A DNA stretch of 5,504 nucleotides from Candidatus Woesearchaeota archaeon. Lineage in GTDB: Archaea > Nanobdellota > Nanobdellia > Woesearchaeales > GW2011-AR4. Shown piece by piece: positions 1-5,152 of the stretch (position 1 is its first letter; each line of letters begins with the position of its first letter). The translations under genes were made by a program, and so were the position numbers. Where the stretch lies: the NCBI GenBank assembly GCA_016185915.1, contig JACPMP010000136.1, positions 1 through 5,504 of the forward strand, in the 5' to 3' direction. The notes under the pieces are model-generated. The model was not told where the DNA came from. It made no database searches and saw only the letters and a program-made list of their open reading frames with translations.

Positions 1-317
1 ACTAATACCAAAGATAAATCAGGAATTACCAAAACTAATCGCTCTAACCAATACCCCTCCCCAGGTAAATAAATATTTACAAATAGAATATCAACAATCG
101 AAATTACACCTATAAAAATTAAAACCCATATTTGTTTTATGTACAAAATAATCAAAGCTACTATATGTATAATTAAAGCTAGTACGAATAAAGTAGCCAT
201 AGTTAGCCAAAAAACATAAGGTCCGCGACCAAATACCACGTGGTTAACTTGGAAGAATAACCTTATCACTAATAGAACTGCGATGAGAACTTTAAAATAA
301 TTTTTCATAGACTCCAT
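1..317 (-). CDS. Partial small multi-pass membrane protein, function unknown
   Basis: An open frame on the minus strand runs from an ATG at 317 off the left edge: 105 codons with no stop, so the C-terminus is missing. The product is very hydrophobic. Counted from the second in-frame ATG at 308, likely membrane segments are at about residues 4-21, 31-57, 60-80 and 88-103, with short polar links such as NHVVFGRGP and YLPGEGYWLER. I recognise no family motif. I chose ATG 317 because a GTGAT partial Shine-Dalgarno lies six bases upstream, while a GGAG sits only three bases before ATG 308. An in-frame TAA at 360-362 closes the frame upstream. A TATA-like TTTATATA on this strand (378-371) lies about 55 bases before the start. 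The gene is divergent from gatE. That it is real is inferred from the long open hydrophobic frame plus promoter and RBS; no function is claimed. Confidence 0.6.
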   Translation of the reverse strand, partial: MESMKNYFKVLIAVLLVIRLFFQVNHVVFGRGPYVFWLTMATLFVLALIIHIVALIILYIKQIWVLIFIGVISIVDILFVNIYLPGEGYWLERLVLVIPDLSLVL

Positions 318-370
318 TTCGATATCACAATTTGGTAAGTGATATTTAAATTTATCTATTTACTTTTGCA

Positions 371-378
371 TATATAAA
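371..378 (-). promoter_or_regulatory. TATA box for the minus-strand membrane protein gene
   Basis: The minus strand reads TTTATATA here. With archaeal spacing of about 25 bases, transcription would start near 348, giving a leader of about 30 bases that contains the GTGAT site before ATG 317. The motif is common in such AT-rich DNA, so support comes mainly from its position. Confidence 0.4.
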
Positions 379-577
379 CTCAATAAAAAAATGAAACTAC
401 CGAACCTACTTATACGACATTTATTGCTTTTATTTGCCAGAGGCATTGAGTTATAATCATCATTTTTACTGTAATCAAAATCTATATAAAGTCGGAATTT
501 ATAATTCAACAATGTTATAGATTTATAGCAAATCCACTAAATTTTCGTAGTAGAAAGTGCGTTTACTATAGTTAACA

Positions 578-585
578 AATTTAAA
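578..585 (+). promoter_or_regulatory. TATA box for gatE
   Basis: AATTTAAA lies here. A start about 25 bases downstream, near 607, would leave out ATG 592 and give a leader of about 30 bases containing the GGTGA site ahead of GTG 637. A second TATA-like run, TTTACTATA at 562-570, would instead predict a leaderless transcript beginning near ATG 592, so the promoter call is tied to the start choice. Confidence 0.4.
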
Positions 586-623
586 GCTTTTATGTTTGAA
601 CTAAAGAAAGTTACTAAACCTAA

Positions 624-628
624 GGTGA
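624..628 (+). promoter_or_regulatory. Shine-Dalgarno site supporting the gatE start at GTG 637
   Basis: AAGGTGA (622-628), complementary to the archaeal 16S 3' end, lies eight bases before an in-frame GTG at 637. The same GGTGA(T) type of site precedes the gene at 2128. No such site precedes ATG 592. Confidence 0.55.
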
Positions 629-636
629 ATATAAAA

Positions 637-2070
637 GTGGAATTGGATTATGAGAAAATAGGCTTTAAATGTGGCTTAGAATGCCATCAACAATTAGAAG
701 GCAAAAAGCTATTCTGCAATTGCCCTACTCTTACCTCTGACAAAGAATCTGATGCTAGATTTGAAAGAAAATTAAGAGCGGTTGCAGGCGAGACTGGCGA
801 CATAGATGTTGCAGCAGAATTTGAAATGCTGAAAAACAAGAAAATTATTTATGAAGCTAATTCTGAAGATGTCTGTCTAGTAGAAACAGATGAAGAACCT
901 CCAAATGAACTAAATAAACAAGCTCTTGAAACAACAATTAAAGTTTCATTATTGCTTAATGCAAAAATTGTTGATGAAATTCAAGTCATGAGAAAAACTG
1001 TTGTTGATGGCAGCAATGTAAGCGGATTTCAAAGGACTGCTTTAGTCGCAATGGATGGCTTTATTGATACTTCTCAAGGCAGAGTTAGAATTTCAACAAT
1101 ATGTTTAGAGGAAGAGGCAGCACAAAAACTAGAGGAAGGAAAAGATTTTGTAAGATACAGATTAGACAGACTGGGAATACCCTTAATAGAGATAGCAACA
1201 GATTCAAGCGTAAAAAGCCCCGAGCACGCAAAAGAAGTTGCTGCTCATGTAGGAATGGTGCTAAGAAGCGTTGAAGGCGTTAAAAGAGGGATTGGCACAA
1301 TAAGGCAGGACGTAAATATATCAATTAAGGGAGGAATAAGAACTGAAATAAAGGGATTTCAGGATTTAAGAAGCATTCCAAAAGTTATTGAATACGAAGT
1401 CAAAAGACAGTTTGAAGCAATAAAACATGGCAAGAAATTAGAGAGAGAGGTAAGAAAAGCAGAACAAGATTTCACAACATCTTTTTTGAGGCCATTGCCA
1501 GGCGCTGCACGCCTCTATCCAGAGACTGACGTACTTCCAGTAAAAATTGATAAAAATTATATTGAAAAACTAAGAAAAGAACTGCCAAAATTATTGTCCC
1601 ATAAGATTGAAGAATTTGAGAAAAAATACGAAATTACAAAGGAACTAGCAAAAGAATTAATTGACAATGAAAATTTTGAAATTTTTGTTAAAAAATTCAG
1701 CAAGATAGAGCCGTTAATAATAGCAAACACTTTGGTTAGTATCCCAAAAGAAATCAAGGCAAGATTTAATCTTGACGCATCAAAACTAAAAAATGAGGAT
1801 TTTGAAGAAGTTCTAGATTACTTAAACAAAGGCAAAATAGCAAAAGAAGCTGTTATTGACTTATTGGTCAAAAAAATTAAAAATGAAGAAATTGAGCTAA
1901 GCCATTTTGAAGCTGTTTCTGAAGAAGATTTAGAGAAAGAAATCAAGAAAATAATTGAAGAAAAGCCTGGCTTGAGTCATAGCGCTTACATGGGTTTAAT
2001 GATGGCGAAGCACAGGGGCAAGGTTGATGGGAAAATAGTGATGGAGATTGTGAAAAAATTTGTAAACTGA
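637..2070 (+). CDS. gatE: Glu-tRNA(Gln) amidotransferase subunit E, short form without the AspRS-like insertion
   Basis: GatE is the transamidase subunit of the archaeal GatDE enzyme. It activates Glu on misacylated Glu-tRNA(Gln) and converts it to Gln with ammonia supplied by GatD. Seen in the sequence, numbering from GTG 637 (477 aa): the GatB/GatE signature GLECHQQL at 13-20, CNCP at 27-30, GSNVSGFQRT at 125-134, RLGIPLIEIAT at 178-188, RQDVNISI at 223-230, LPGAARLYPETDV at 287-299, then the helical domain and a YqeY-like tail (about 390-477). The frame extends to ATG 592 (492 aa), but GTG 637 has a Shine-Dalgarno site and gives MELDYEKIG, matching the usual GatE N-terminus. Studied archaeal GatE proteins have about 620-635 residues. 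Here the helix ending near residue 268 runs straight into EVRKAEQDFTT, so the roughly 130-residue AspRS-like (GAD) insertion is absent without a frameshift. GatD is not in the window. Confidence 0.93.
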   Translation: MELDYEKIGFKCGLECHQQLEGKKLFCNCPTLTSDKESDARFERKLRAVAGETGDIDVAAEFEMLKNKKIIYEANSEDVCLVETDEEPPNELNKQALETTIKVSLLLNAKIVDEIQVMRKTVVDGSNVSGFQRTALVAMDGFIDTSQGRVRISTICLEEEAAQKLEEGKDFVRYRLDRLGIPLIEIATDSSVKSPEHAKEVAAHVGMVLRSVEGVKRGIGTIRQDVNISIKGGIRTEIKGFQDLRSIPKVIEYEVKRQFEAIKHGKKLEREVRKAEQDFTTSFLRPLPGAARLYPETDVLPVKIDKNYIEKLRKELPKLLSHKIEEFEKKYEITKELAKELIDNENFEIFVKKFSKIEPLIIANTLVSIPKEIKARFNLDASKLKNEDFEEVLDYLNKGKIAKEAVIDLLVKKIKNEEIELSHFEAVSEEDLEKEIKKIIEEKPGLSHSAYMGLMMAKHRGKVDGKIVMEIVKKFVN

Positions 2071-2088
2071 TTTTTAAGATTAAAAACA

Positions 2089-2095
2089 TTTAAAA
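2089..2095 (+). promoter_or_regulatory. Possible TATA box for the 80-residue protein gene
   Basis: TTTAAAA in the 57-base gap after gatE. A start about 25 bases on would be near 2117, just ahead of the AGGTGAT site at 2118-2124. Co-transcription with gatE is an alternative. Confidence 0.3.
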
Positions 2096-2117
2096 CATCA
2101 ACATTATTCCAAATTCC

Positions 2118-2124
2118 AGGTGAT
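2118..2124 (+). promoter_or_regulatory. Strong Shine-Dalgarno site (AGGTGAT)
   Basis: AGGTGAT, seven bases complementary to the archaeal 16S 3' end, lies three bases before ATG 2128 and fixes that start. Confidence 0.7.
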
Positions 2125-2127
2125 ACA

Positions 2128-2370
2128 ATGGCATTCAGCAAATTTGATAAAAACTTGGACAAGGAATTGTTTTCAGAGACAATAAAATTCGAAACAACAA
2201 GAATAACTGTTGGAGTTTTCTCCTACAATGACGGCGAGAAAAAGCTTCAGATTTCAAGAGAAAATATGAATCAAGACGGTGAATGGAGTTTTGCAAAGCT
2301 TGGAAGAATGTTCAAGGACGAGGCAGAGAAAGTGATTCCGGTGATGGAAAAAGCGCTGAAGCATATGTGA
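2128..2370 (+). CDS. Small protein, possible PC4-like nucleic-acid-binding fold
   Basis: An 80-residue protein with a strong Shine-Dalgarno site (AGGTGAT at 2118-2124) and a clean stop 18 bases before the convergent tRNA gene. Predicted layout: a short charged N-terminus, beta strands at about 24-34 (TRITVGVFSYN), 38-45 (KKLQISRE) and 53-60 (WSFAKLGR), then a C-terminal helix at 62-78. Strand-strand-strand-helix with a GEKKLQISRE / DGEW / KLGR pattern resembles the PC4/Sub1 group of small single-strand DNA-binding proteins (an IRE...G...K.G pattern before a helix). This is similarity by eye and could be misleading. There is no signal peptide or membrane segment, so it is probably cytosolic. 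It follows gatE by 57 bases and may share its transcript or use its own TATA element. That the gene is real is well supported; the function is a guess. Confidence 0.75.
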   Translation: MAFSKFDKNLDKELFSETIKFETTRITVGVFSYNDGEKKLQISRENMNQDGEWSFAKLGRMFKDEAEKVIPVMEKALKHM

Positions 2371-2378
2371 TTAATCTT

Positions 2379-2387
2379 AAAATAAAA
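2379..2387 (-). terminator. T-rich terminator after the tRNA gene
   Basis: On the minus strand the tRNA 3' end is followed within two bases by TTTTATTTT. Oligo-T tracts terminate archaeal RNA polymerase without needing a hairpin. Confidence 0.45.
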
Positions 2388-2408
2388 GCGCGCCGGGGAG
2401 GATTCGAA

Positions 2409-2439
2409 TTCGGGGTGAAAGAGTATGCACTCAATCACG
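2409..2439 (-). other. tRNA-Arg intron 2, T arm position 53/54 (31 nt)
   Basis: Between exon end GGGGG (49-53) and exon start TTCGAAT. The junctions form a good bulge-helix-bulge: a central 4-bp helix CGGG x CCCG, a 3-nt bulge GGC at the 5' site and a 3-nt bulge AAT at the 3' site. Cutting after the second base of each bulge gives exactly the exons needed for the T arm. The intron core is a symmetric hairpin: GTGA/TCAC, a TT x TT internal loop, GAGT/ACTC and a GCAT loop. The outer helix on the exon side is weak. Confidence 0.85.
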
Positions 2440-2474
2440 CCCCCGGCCTAAAGGTTAGGAACCTTTCGCTCTAT

Positions 2475-2508
2475 TTGCACGAAGCAAGGCGAGTGCTCGC
2501 TAGCTTCT
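2475..2508 (-). other. tRNA-Arg intron 1, D-loop position 19/20 (34 nt)
   Basis: Between exon end AGCTTGG and exon start ATAGAGC. The core folds as GAAGC/GCTTC around GCGA/TCGC with loop GCAC. Three-base bulges GGA (5' site) and AAA (3' site) flank an imperfect central helix GCTT x GTGC with a T x T mismatch and a G-U pair, so this is a relaxed motif with the D stem GCTC/GAGC as the outer helix. Because both the intron and the next exon begin with A, cutting one base later gives the same mature tRNA. The intron carries its own GAGC (2498-2495), which could compete for the D stem before splicing. Confidence 0.8.
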
Positions 2509-2550
2509 CCAAGCTGAGCTACCGGCGCATTCATAGCCAGTTATTCAAAT

Positions 2551-2560
2551 ATATTTAAAA
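2551..2560 (-). promoter_or_regulatory. TATA box of the tRNA-Arg gene
   Basis: The minus strand reads TTTTAAATAT, followed by more A and T. The centre of the box is about 26 bases before the first base of the tRNA at 2528, which is the expected archaeal spacing for transcription starting at or next to the mature 5' end. Confidence 0.6.
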
Positions 2561-2630
2561 ACTTAATCACAGCAATATATTTATAAACTATTCAAAGAAT
2601 ACATTTTCTACATAAATACTCTCAATAAAA

Positions 2631-2638
2631 TTTATATA
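2631..2638 (+). promoter_or_regulatory. TATA box of the A-type ATPase operon
   Basis: TTTATATA ahead of the first ATPase gene. A start about 25 bases on falls near 2661, giving a leader of only about seven bases before ATG 2668. The upstream in-frame GTG at 2650 would lie before the transcription start. Confidence 0.6.
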
Positions 2639-2667
2639 TAACCCTTATAGTGCGATTTGCCACAAAA

Positions 2668-2985
2668 ATGGAAGCTGAAATTTTGCTTGAGATTAGAAAT
2701 TCCGAAAAAAAATCAGATGAGATTATTGAAAGGGCTAAGAGAGAAAAGGAAGCTATGATGCACGAAGCCACAATTAATTCTTCAAAACTATTGACTGAAA
2801 AAGAAGAGGAAATAAGAAAAACTCAAGAAAAAAAACTAATGGATTTCAGGGAAAAAGCCAAGCTCATAAGGGATGAAAAACTGGCAGAAGGCAAAAATGC
2901 AGCAAAACAGTTAAAGGCAAAATCAGAAAAAAATATCCCTAAAGCGGTTGAGTCTGCTACTAAAAAATTCGAGGAGATAGTATAA
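2668..2985 (+). CDS. atpH: A-type ATP synthase subunit H (peripheral stalk)
   Basis: Subunit H (AhaH; equivalent to bacterial V-type G) pairs with subunit E as a long coiled coil forming the outer stalk that links the catalytic head to membrane subunit I. The 105 residues are almost wholly charged helix (EKKSDEIIERAKREKEA, KEEEIRKTQEKK) with no membrane segment, and end in a short KAVESATKKFEEIV helix as in this family; the length is typical. The frame reaches back to GTG 2650, but I chose ATG 2668 because the TATA box at 2631-2638 puts the transcription start near 2661. There is no Shine-Dalgarno site before it, so it is read from a nearly leaderless mRNA. Sequence alone is weak for coiled-coil proteins; the identification rests mainly on being the first gene before subunits I, K and E, one base ahead of subunit I. 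The symbol ahaH is also in use. Confidence 0.85.
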   Translation: MEAEILLEIRNSEKKSDEIIERAKREKEAMMHEATINSSKLLTEKEEEIRKTQEKKLMDFREKAKLIRDEKLAEGKNAAKQLKAKSEKNIPKAVESATKKFEEIV

Positions 2986-2986
2986 A

Positions 2987-4855
2987 ATGTTAAGACCTTA
3001 TGAAATGAGCAGCGTAATAATAACAGGGCCAAAAAATCTGCAAGAAACTATAATAAAAGAGCTTCATAACCTAAAAATACTCCACATTATTGAGCATTCA
3101 AAAAATGAATTTGCAGATATTGGAAGACCATTAGAAAGCGCCAATCGGCTTTCTGAAATTCTGGTTAAGGTAAGAGCGCTGATTGCAGCATTAAACATAA
3201 AAAAGCAGGAAATCAAATTTGAGCTTAAAAAGAGTTTTTTAGAGATTGAGTCAACTGCAAGAAAACTAACTGAAGAATTAAATATAAATTTGGAAGAGCT
3301 TAAAAAAACAGAGGAGCTAATATCAAAAAATGAATCGATAAAGCAAGAGCTGGAAATTTTAAAGGATATTAATGCACCTCTTGAATCCTTTGCACCTTAT
3401 AAATCTTTAGCTTATTTCACAGGATATTTAAAAGATGAAAATAAGGCACTAGCTCTGAAAGAAGAATTATTAAAAGCAACGCAAAAGCTTATGCTCTTTC
3501 ATTGCCTTGTTAAAAAAAGATGCTTCATAGTTTTGTTTATTGATTCAAAAATCAAGGATGCTGTGAGTAACATATTGCGCAAAGCAAATTTTTCTCCTGT
3601 GAGTTTTGTGAATATAGGAAATCTCAAAGGAAATGCCTCTGCAAATTTTAAAAAAATAGAAGAAGAAACTGCTAAATTACAAAAAAAGAAAGGGGAAATA
3701 AAAGCAAAAATTGTGAATCTCGGAAAGGATTACAAAGACTTTCTAATAGCCTCAGACGACTTTTTGAGCGAACAGCTTGAAAAGGCAGAAGCGCCATTGA
3801 AGTTTGCAGCAACACCCTCCAGTTTTCTCATAAAAGGATGGATTCCCACAGATGATTTGAGCAAATCAATTGATAGGTTAAACAAAATTACACACAATAA
3901 AATATTTGTGCATTTTGAATCTGCAAAGAAAGAAGATAAAGTGCCTGTAAAGCTAAAAAATCCCAAATATGCAAAAGCATTTGAGTTTTTTATGGATCTC
4001 TATACACTTCCAACTTACAAAGAAATTGACCCAACGTTCATTATGTTTTTGACTTATCCGCTTTTGTTTGGTTTTATGCTTGGCGACTTTGGTTATGGCT
4101 TAACGACACTCATTTTATTTATGATACTAAAAAGATTAATGCCAAAAGCAAAGAATTTCTTAAACATACTTATTTTTTCATCCCTCTCAACAATGTTTTT
4201 TGGGCTATTGTTTGGGGAATTTTTTGGATTTGAAGAGATAGGCAGTTTTTATCTGCCGCACATACTGTCAAGAGTTCATGATATAAATGGGCTTATGTTT
4301 TTAGCACTTGTAGTAGGGATAATCCATATCAATCTTGGCTTGTTAATTGGATTTATTAATGAATATAAGTCACATGGATTTAGAACAGGATTATATGCAA
4401 AAGGAAGCTGGTTTATATTTGAAATATGGCTTGTGTTTGTTGTTTGGTTATTTAACTTCACGAACTTTACATTATCCACAAAAATATTAATCTTACTATT
4501 GACACTAATTGTACCATTATACATGCTTTACAAGGGGGAGGGCATAAGAGGCATAATTGAAATTCCAAGCATATTTAGCAATACGCTTTCTTATGCTAGA
4601 TTGATGGCAATAGGGCTGTCATCAGTAGTTTTGGCGCTTATAATCAATGATTCAGCAGAGCAATTCTTCCATAAAGGAGGATTTTTAGTTTTAATCGGAG
4701 TTTTGATTTTAGTTATAGGGCATGTGATAAACATTATGCTTGGCTTATTGGGAAGCTTTTTGCACTCTTTAAGACTTCATTATGTTGAATTTTTTACAAA
4801 ATTTTTTCATGGTGGAGCAAAAAAATATCAACCGTTTGGATTAAAAATTCAATAA
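2987..4855 (+). CDS. atpI: A-type ATP synthase subunit I (a subunit, membrane stator)
   Basis: Subunit I holds the ion half-channels beside the K ring and anchors the peripheral stalks. The 622 residues match the family. The N-terminal cytoplasmic half (1 to about 340) alternates small alpha/beta lobes with coiled coils (about 75-125 and 222-246). From about 346 it carries seven to eight membrane segments: about 348-380, 391-411, 434-458, 473-494, 497-516, 531-553 and 563-590, starting with the family motif GFMLGDFGYG (362-371). Arg538 in LSYARLMAIG is the essential channel arginine (yeast Vph1 Arg735 equivalent), and Arg596 in LHSLRLHYVEFF is the second conserved one, followed by the usual KYQPF tail. 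ATG 2987 begins one base after the stop of subunit H, with GGAG at 2972-2975, so translation is probably coupled. Fifty bases separate it from subunit K. Nothing appears broken. Confidence 0.95.
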   Translation: MLRPYEMSSVIITGPKNLQETIIKELHNLKILHIIEHSKNEFADIGRPLESANRLSEILVKVRALIAALNIKKQEIKFELKKSFLEIESTARKLTEELNINLEELKKTEELISKNESIKQELEILKDINAPLESFAPYKSLAYFTGYLKDENKALALKEELLKATQKLMLFHCLVKKRCFIVLFIDSKIKDAVSNILRKANFSPVSFVNIGNLKGNASANFKKIEEETAKLQKKKGEIKAKIVNLGKDYKDFLIASDDFLSEQLEKAEAPLKFAATPSSFLIKGWIPTDDLSKSIDRLNKITHNKIFVHFESAKKEDKVPVKLKNPKYAKAFEFFMDLYTLPTYKEIDPTFIMFLTYPLLFGFMLGDFGYGLTTLILFMILKRLMPKAKNFLNILIFSSLSTMFFGLLFGEFFGFEEIGSFYLPHILSRVHDINGLMFLALVVGIIHINLGLLIGFINEYKSHGFRTGLYAKGSWFIFEIWLVFVVWLFNFTNFTLSTKILILLLTLIVPLYMLYKGEGIRGIIEIPSIFSNTLSYARLMAIGLSSVVLALIINDSAEQFFHKGGFLVLIGVLILVIGHVINIMLGLLGSFLHSLRLHYVEFFTKFFHGGAKKYQPFGLKIQ

Positions 4856-4891
4856 CGATTGATTAAATAAAAATAAAACAATAAAAAATTC

Positions 4892-4897
4892 GGAGGT
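4892..4897 (+). promoter_or_regulatory. Strong Shine-Dalgarno site of subunit K (GGAGGT)
   Basis: GGAGGT, eight bases before ATG 4906, is the strongest ribosome site in the operon. This fits the need for many more copies of the ring subunit than of its neighbours. Confidence 0.75.
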
Positions 4898-4905
4898 AAA
4901 ATAAA

Positions 4906-5136
4906 ATGGCAGTAGAAATATCAACTGGATTAATAGCATTAGCATCGGGATTAGCCATTGCTGGAAGCGCTTTTGCTGCTGCATGGGCTGAAAAAGAAAT
5001 TGGAGTGGCCGCAATAGGCGCAATGGCTGAAAAGGAAGAACTGTTTGGAAAGGGATTGATTCTTACAGTTATTCCAGAAACCATAGTTATTTTTGGTTTG
5101 GTCATAGCATATTTAATATTGGGACTTGCAAAATAA
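4906..5136 (+). CDS. atpK: A-type ATP synthase subunit K (c-ring proteolipid)
   Basis: Subunit K forms the rotating membrane ring that carries the coupling ion past subunit I. At 76 residues it is a single hairpin of two membrane helices: about 6-27, rich in Gly and Ala (ASGLAIAGSAFAAA), and about 51-74. The loop between them, AEKEIGVAAIGAMAEKEELFGK, binds the central stalk in this family. Glu58 in VIPETIVIFG is the ion-binding carboxylate. It is the one-carboxylate-per-hairpin type, not the duplicated four-helix form. Whether H+ or Na+ is used cannot be decided here: there is no obvious glutamine ligand next to Glu58, but that is not conclusive. The strong GGAGGT site sets the start; subunit E follows after 16 bases. 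Confidence 0.95.
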   Translation: MAVEISTGLIALASGLAIAGSAFAAAWAEKEIGVAAIGAMAEKEELFGKGLILTVIPETIVIFGLVIAYLILGLAK

Positions 5137-5152
5137 ATTTGTTTCAGACAAA

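Larger units (their letters stand above)
318..591. other. Intergenic region between divergent genes, no gene seen
   Basis: AT-rich stretch between the minus-strand membrane protein gene and gatE. It holds the TATA-like elements of both neighbours and a further TATA-like TCTATATAAA at 481-490 on the plus strand with no convincing gene behind it (the ATG at 512 is followed at once by TTA and TAG). Only very short frames exist on either strand, for example 21 codons at 391-456. I see no tRNA, no complete box C/D RNA and no clear repeat. Confidence 0.6.
2389..2528 (-). tRNA. tRNA-Arg(CCU) interrupted by two introns
   Basis: Three exons on the minus strand (2528-2509, 2474-2440, 2408-2389) join into a textbook 75-nt tRNA that decodes AGG. 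The acceptor stem GCGCCGG/CCGGCGC has seven perfect pairs; U8 and A9 follow. The D stem is GCTC/GAGC with loop AGCTTGGATA (A14, G15, G18G19). The anticodon stem is AAAGG/CCTTT around loop TTCCTAA, with anticodon CCT at 2459-2457. The variable loop is AGGCC (C48 matches G15). The T stem is GGGGG/CCTCC with one G-U pair, its loop is TTCGAAT, and the discriminator is G73. CCA is not encoded. Unspliced, neither D nor T arm folds properly. The first intron (34 nt) follows G19 in the D-loop; the second (31 nt) lies between 53 and 54. A TATA-like box sits about 26 bases upstream of the 5' end, and a T tract follows. The GC-rich locus stands out from its AT-rich surroundings. Confidence 0.93.

Noticed and set aside
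360..446. 28-codon minus-strand frame just upstream of, and in frame with, the membrane protein gene
   Set aside because: Ends in TAA at 360-362, has no ribosome site, and lies upstream of the inferred promoter of that gene. Probably chance.
391..456. 21-codon plus-strand frame in the gatE upstream region
   Set aside because: No ribosome site, too close to the nearest TATA box, and very short.
457..463. ATGATGA on the minus strand, matching a C box of a box C/D guide RNA
   Set aside because: No CTGA D box, C' box or D' box at suitable distance downstream on that strand.
1557..1757. 66-codon antisense frame inside gatE
   Set aside because: Low-complexity Ser/Phe/Ile translation opposite a conserved gene; no start signals.
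2389..2528. Reading the tRNA locus as an intron-less class II tRNA (Ser or Leu) with a long variable arm, or as a degenerate pseudogene
   Set aside because: Without intron removal the T stem cannot pair (CCGAA against CCTCC) and the D-loop is too long. With two introns removed all four stems are intact, which decay would not produce.
2283..2558. 91-codon open frame on the plus strand crossing the tRNA locus
   Set aside because: It overlaps the 80-residue gene in another frame and runs antisense through the whole tRNA-Arg gene; the GC-rich tRNA simply lacks stops there. No ribosome site or family motif.
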